Origin: Chloroflexota bacterium
GTDB taxonomy: Bacteria; Chloroflexota; Anaerolineae; Caldilineales; Caldilineaceae
Length of the DNA: 6,040 nucleotides
Direction: 5' to 3'
Assembly (NCBI GenBank): GCA_003577365.1
Contig: QEUY01000347.1
Coordinates: forward strand, 1-6,040
Shown here in pieces: positions 5,551 to 6,040 of this stretch; the stretch's first letter is position 1; every line of letters starts with the position of its first letter. Position numbers and translations under genes: made by a program. The notes under the pieces are model-generated. The model was given only the letters and a program-made list of their open reading frames with translations. It was not told where the DNA came from and did no database searches.

Positions 5551-6040
5551 TCTGGCGGTTTGTCCAGCGGCGCTTCGACCGCCGTGAACTCCTGGGCGAT
5601 GCGCGGCACATAGTCTGCAATCAAGTCCTGGACGCGCTGCCGCTCCTCGCTCGCCACAATCAGCCCGACATGGTGGCGCTTTTCCAGCCGCCACACCACC
5701 TCCGGGTCGTCGAACGCGCCGGTCTGCGGCCATTCCTGCCGCGCCAGCGAGACCAGCAGCCCCGCATAGCCCCGGCGCGGCTGCGGCGCGACATAGGTTT
5801 CCCCGCGCAGATGCGCCACCTCCAGCCGCGCCCATTCAGTCCAGGGGTTGACGCCAGTCGCCATCTCGACCAGTTTGTCCACACCGGCCCCACCCACGCG
5901 CGCTGCGATCTCCAGAAAGGTAAAACGGCCATCGGCCTGGTCGCGGATAAACTCGGCGTGCGTCACCCCGCGCACCATGCCCAGCGCGGCCAGCACAGAC
6001 TGGTTGATCGCCAGCGCCGCGCGCTCCTCGTCGCTGCCAT
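5547..6040 (-). CDS. ATP-grasp domain protein, C-terminal part (runs off the window)
   Basis: The - strand frame is open from the window edge (first full codon at 6038) to TGA at 5549-5547, giving 163 visible residues, the end of a larger enzyme. Numbered from the edge, GVTHAEFI (24-31) and [24 protein letters not shown] (41-64) are the last two strands of an ATP-grasp fold. E29 and E43 are the expected Mg-ATP ligands, with R47 and a Gly-rich turn after them. Enzymes of this fold join a carboxylate to an amine or thiol through an acyl phosphate. The EIAAR-GG form is typical of the amino-acid/peptide ligase branch rather than biotin carboxylase (E-NPR). The remaining hundred residues form a C-terminal domain ([26 protein letters not shown]) that may close the active site. 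The substrate cannot be inferred without the N-terminal part. A GTG at 5996 is an internal codon, not the start. The ZnuA gene lies 87 bases downstream with its own promoter. Confidence 0.85.
   Translation of the reverse strand, partial: GSDEERAALAINQSVLAALGMVRGVTHAEFIRDQADGRFTFLEIAARVGGAGVDKLVEMATGVNPWTEWARLEVAHLRGETYVAPQPRRGYAGLLVSLARQEWPQTGAFDDPEVVWRLEKRHHVGLIVASEERQRVQDLIADYVPRIAQEFTAVEAPLDKPPD

Overview
The window is GC-rich bacterial DNA. It carries five protein genes plus one visibly damaged gene, and it has unusually legible control sequences. Dense GC-rich inverted-repeat elements, lipoprotein-anchored solute-binding proteins, and an acid-sugar-type enolase-superfamily enzyme would fit a Chloroflexota (Anaerolineae/Caldilineae-like) genome. 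That placement is inference from style only; no marker gene is present.

Layout. Positions 1-222 are a non-coding cluster of short GC-rich inverted repeats, including two identical 26-base copies and two diverged relatives. A good sigma70-type promoter follows (-35 at 335, -10 at 358), with a small palindrome just upstream and a three-fold CCAAT-type repeat in the leader. This promoter serves an amino-acid ABC transporter cluster on the + strand. The first gene is a family-3 solute-binding lipoprotein (433-1225), broken by an internal deletion plus frameshift near 1042-1051. Next come a near-perfect 16-bp-stem hairpin (1263-1302), the HisM/GlnP-type permease (1342-2214), and, 10 bases on, an unrecognised two-module lipoprotein (2225-3172). 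No ATPase gene is next to them. An enolase-superfamily (mandelate racemase/muconate lactonizing type) enzyme follows at 3248-4432 on the same strand.

The right third is on the - strand and converges on the enolase-family gene with a 19-base gap. A ZnuA-type metal-binding lipoprotein (4452-5459) has its own strong promoter (TTGACA, 17 bases, TAGAAT). Just downstream of the -10 is a perfect 23-base palindrome of the Fur/Zur family, so metal-dependent repression is a strong prediction. The -35 hexamer contains the stop codon of the upstream gene, an ATP-grasp-fold enzyme that runs off the right edge (5547-6040).

How the genes relate. Two separate ABC import systems are represented only in part: amino-acid uptake (binding protein plus permease) and metal uptake (binding protein only). 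The missing ATPases and the metal permease must lie elsewhere or be absent. Nothing here amounts to a clear new multi-gene system. The most notable items are the damaged binding-protein gene with its junction on a palindrome, the Fur-box promoter, the long intergenic hairpin, and the duplicated-module lipoprotein.
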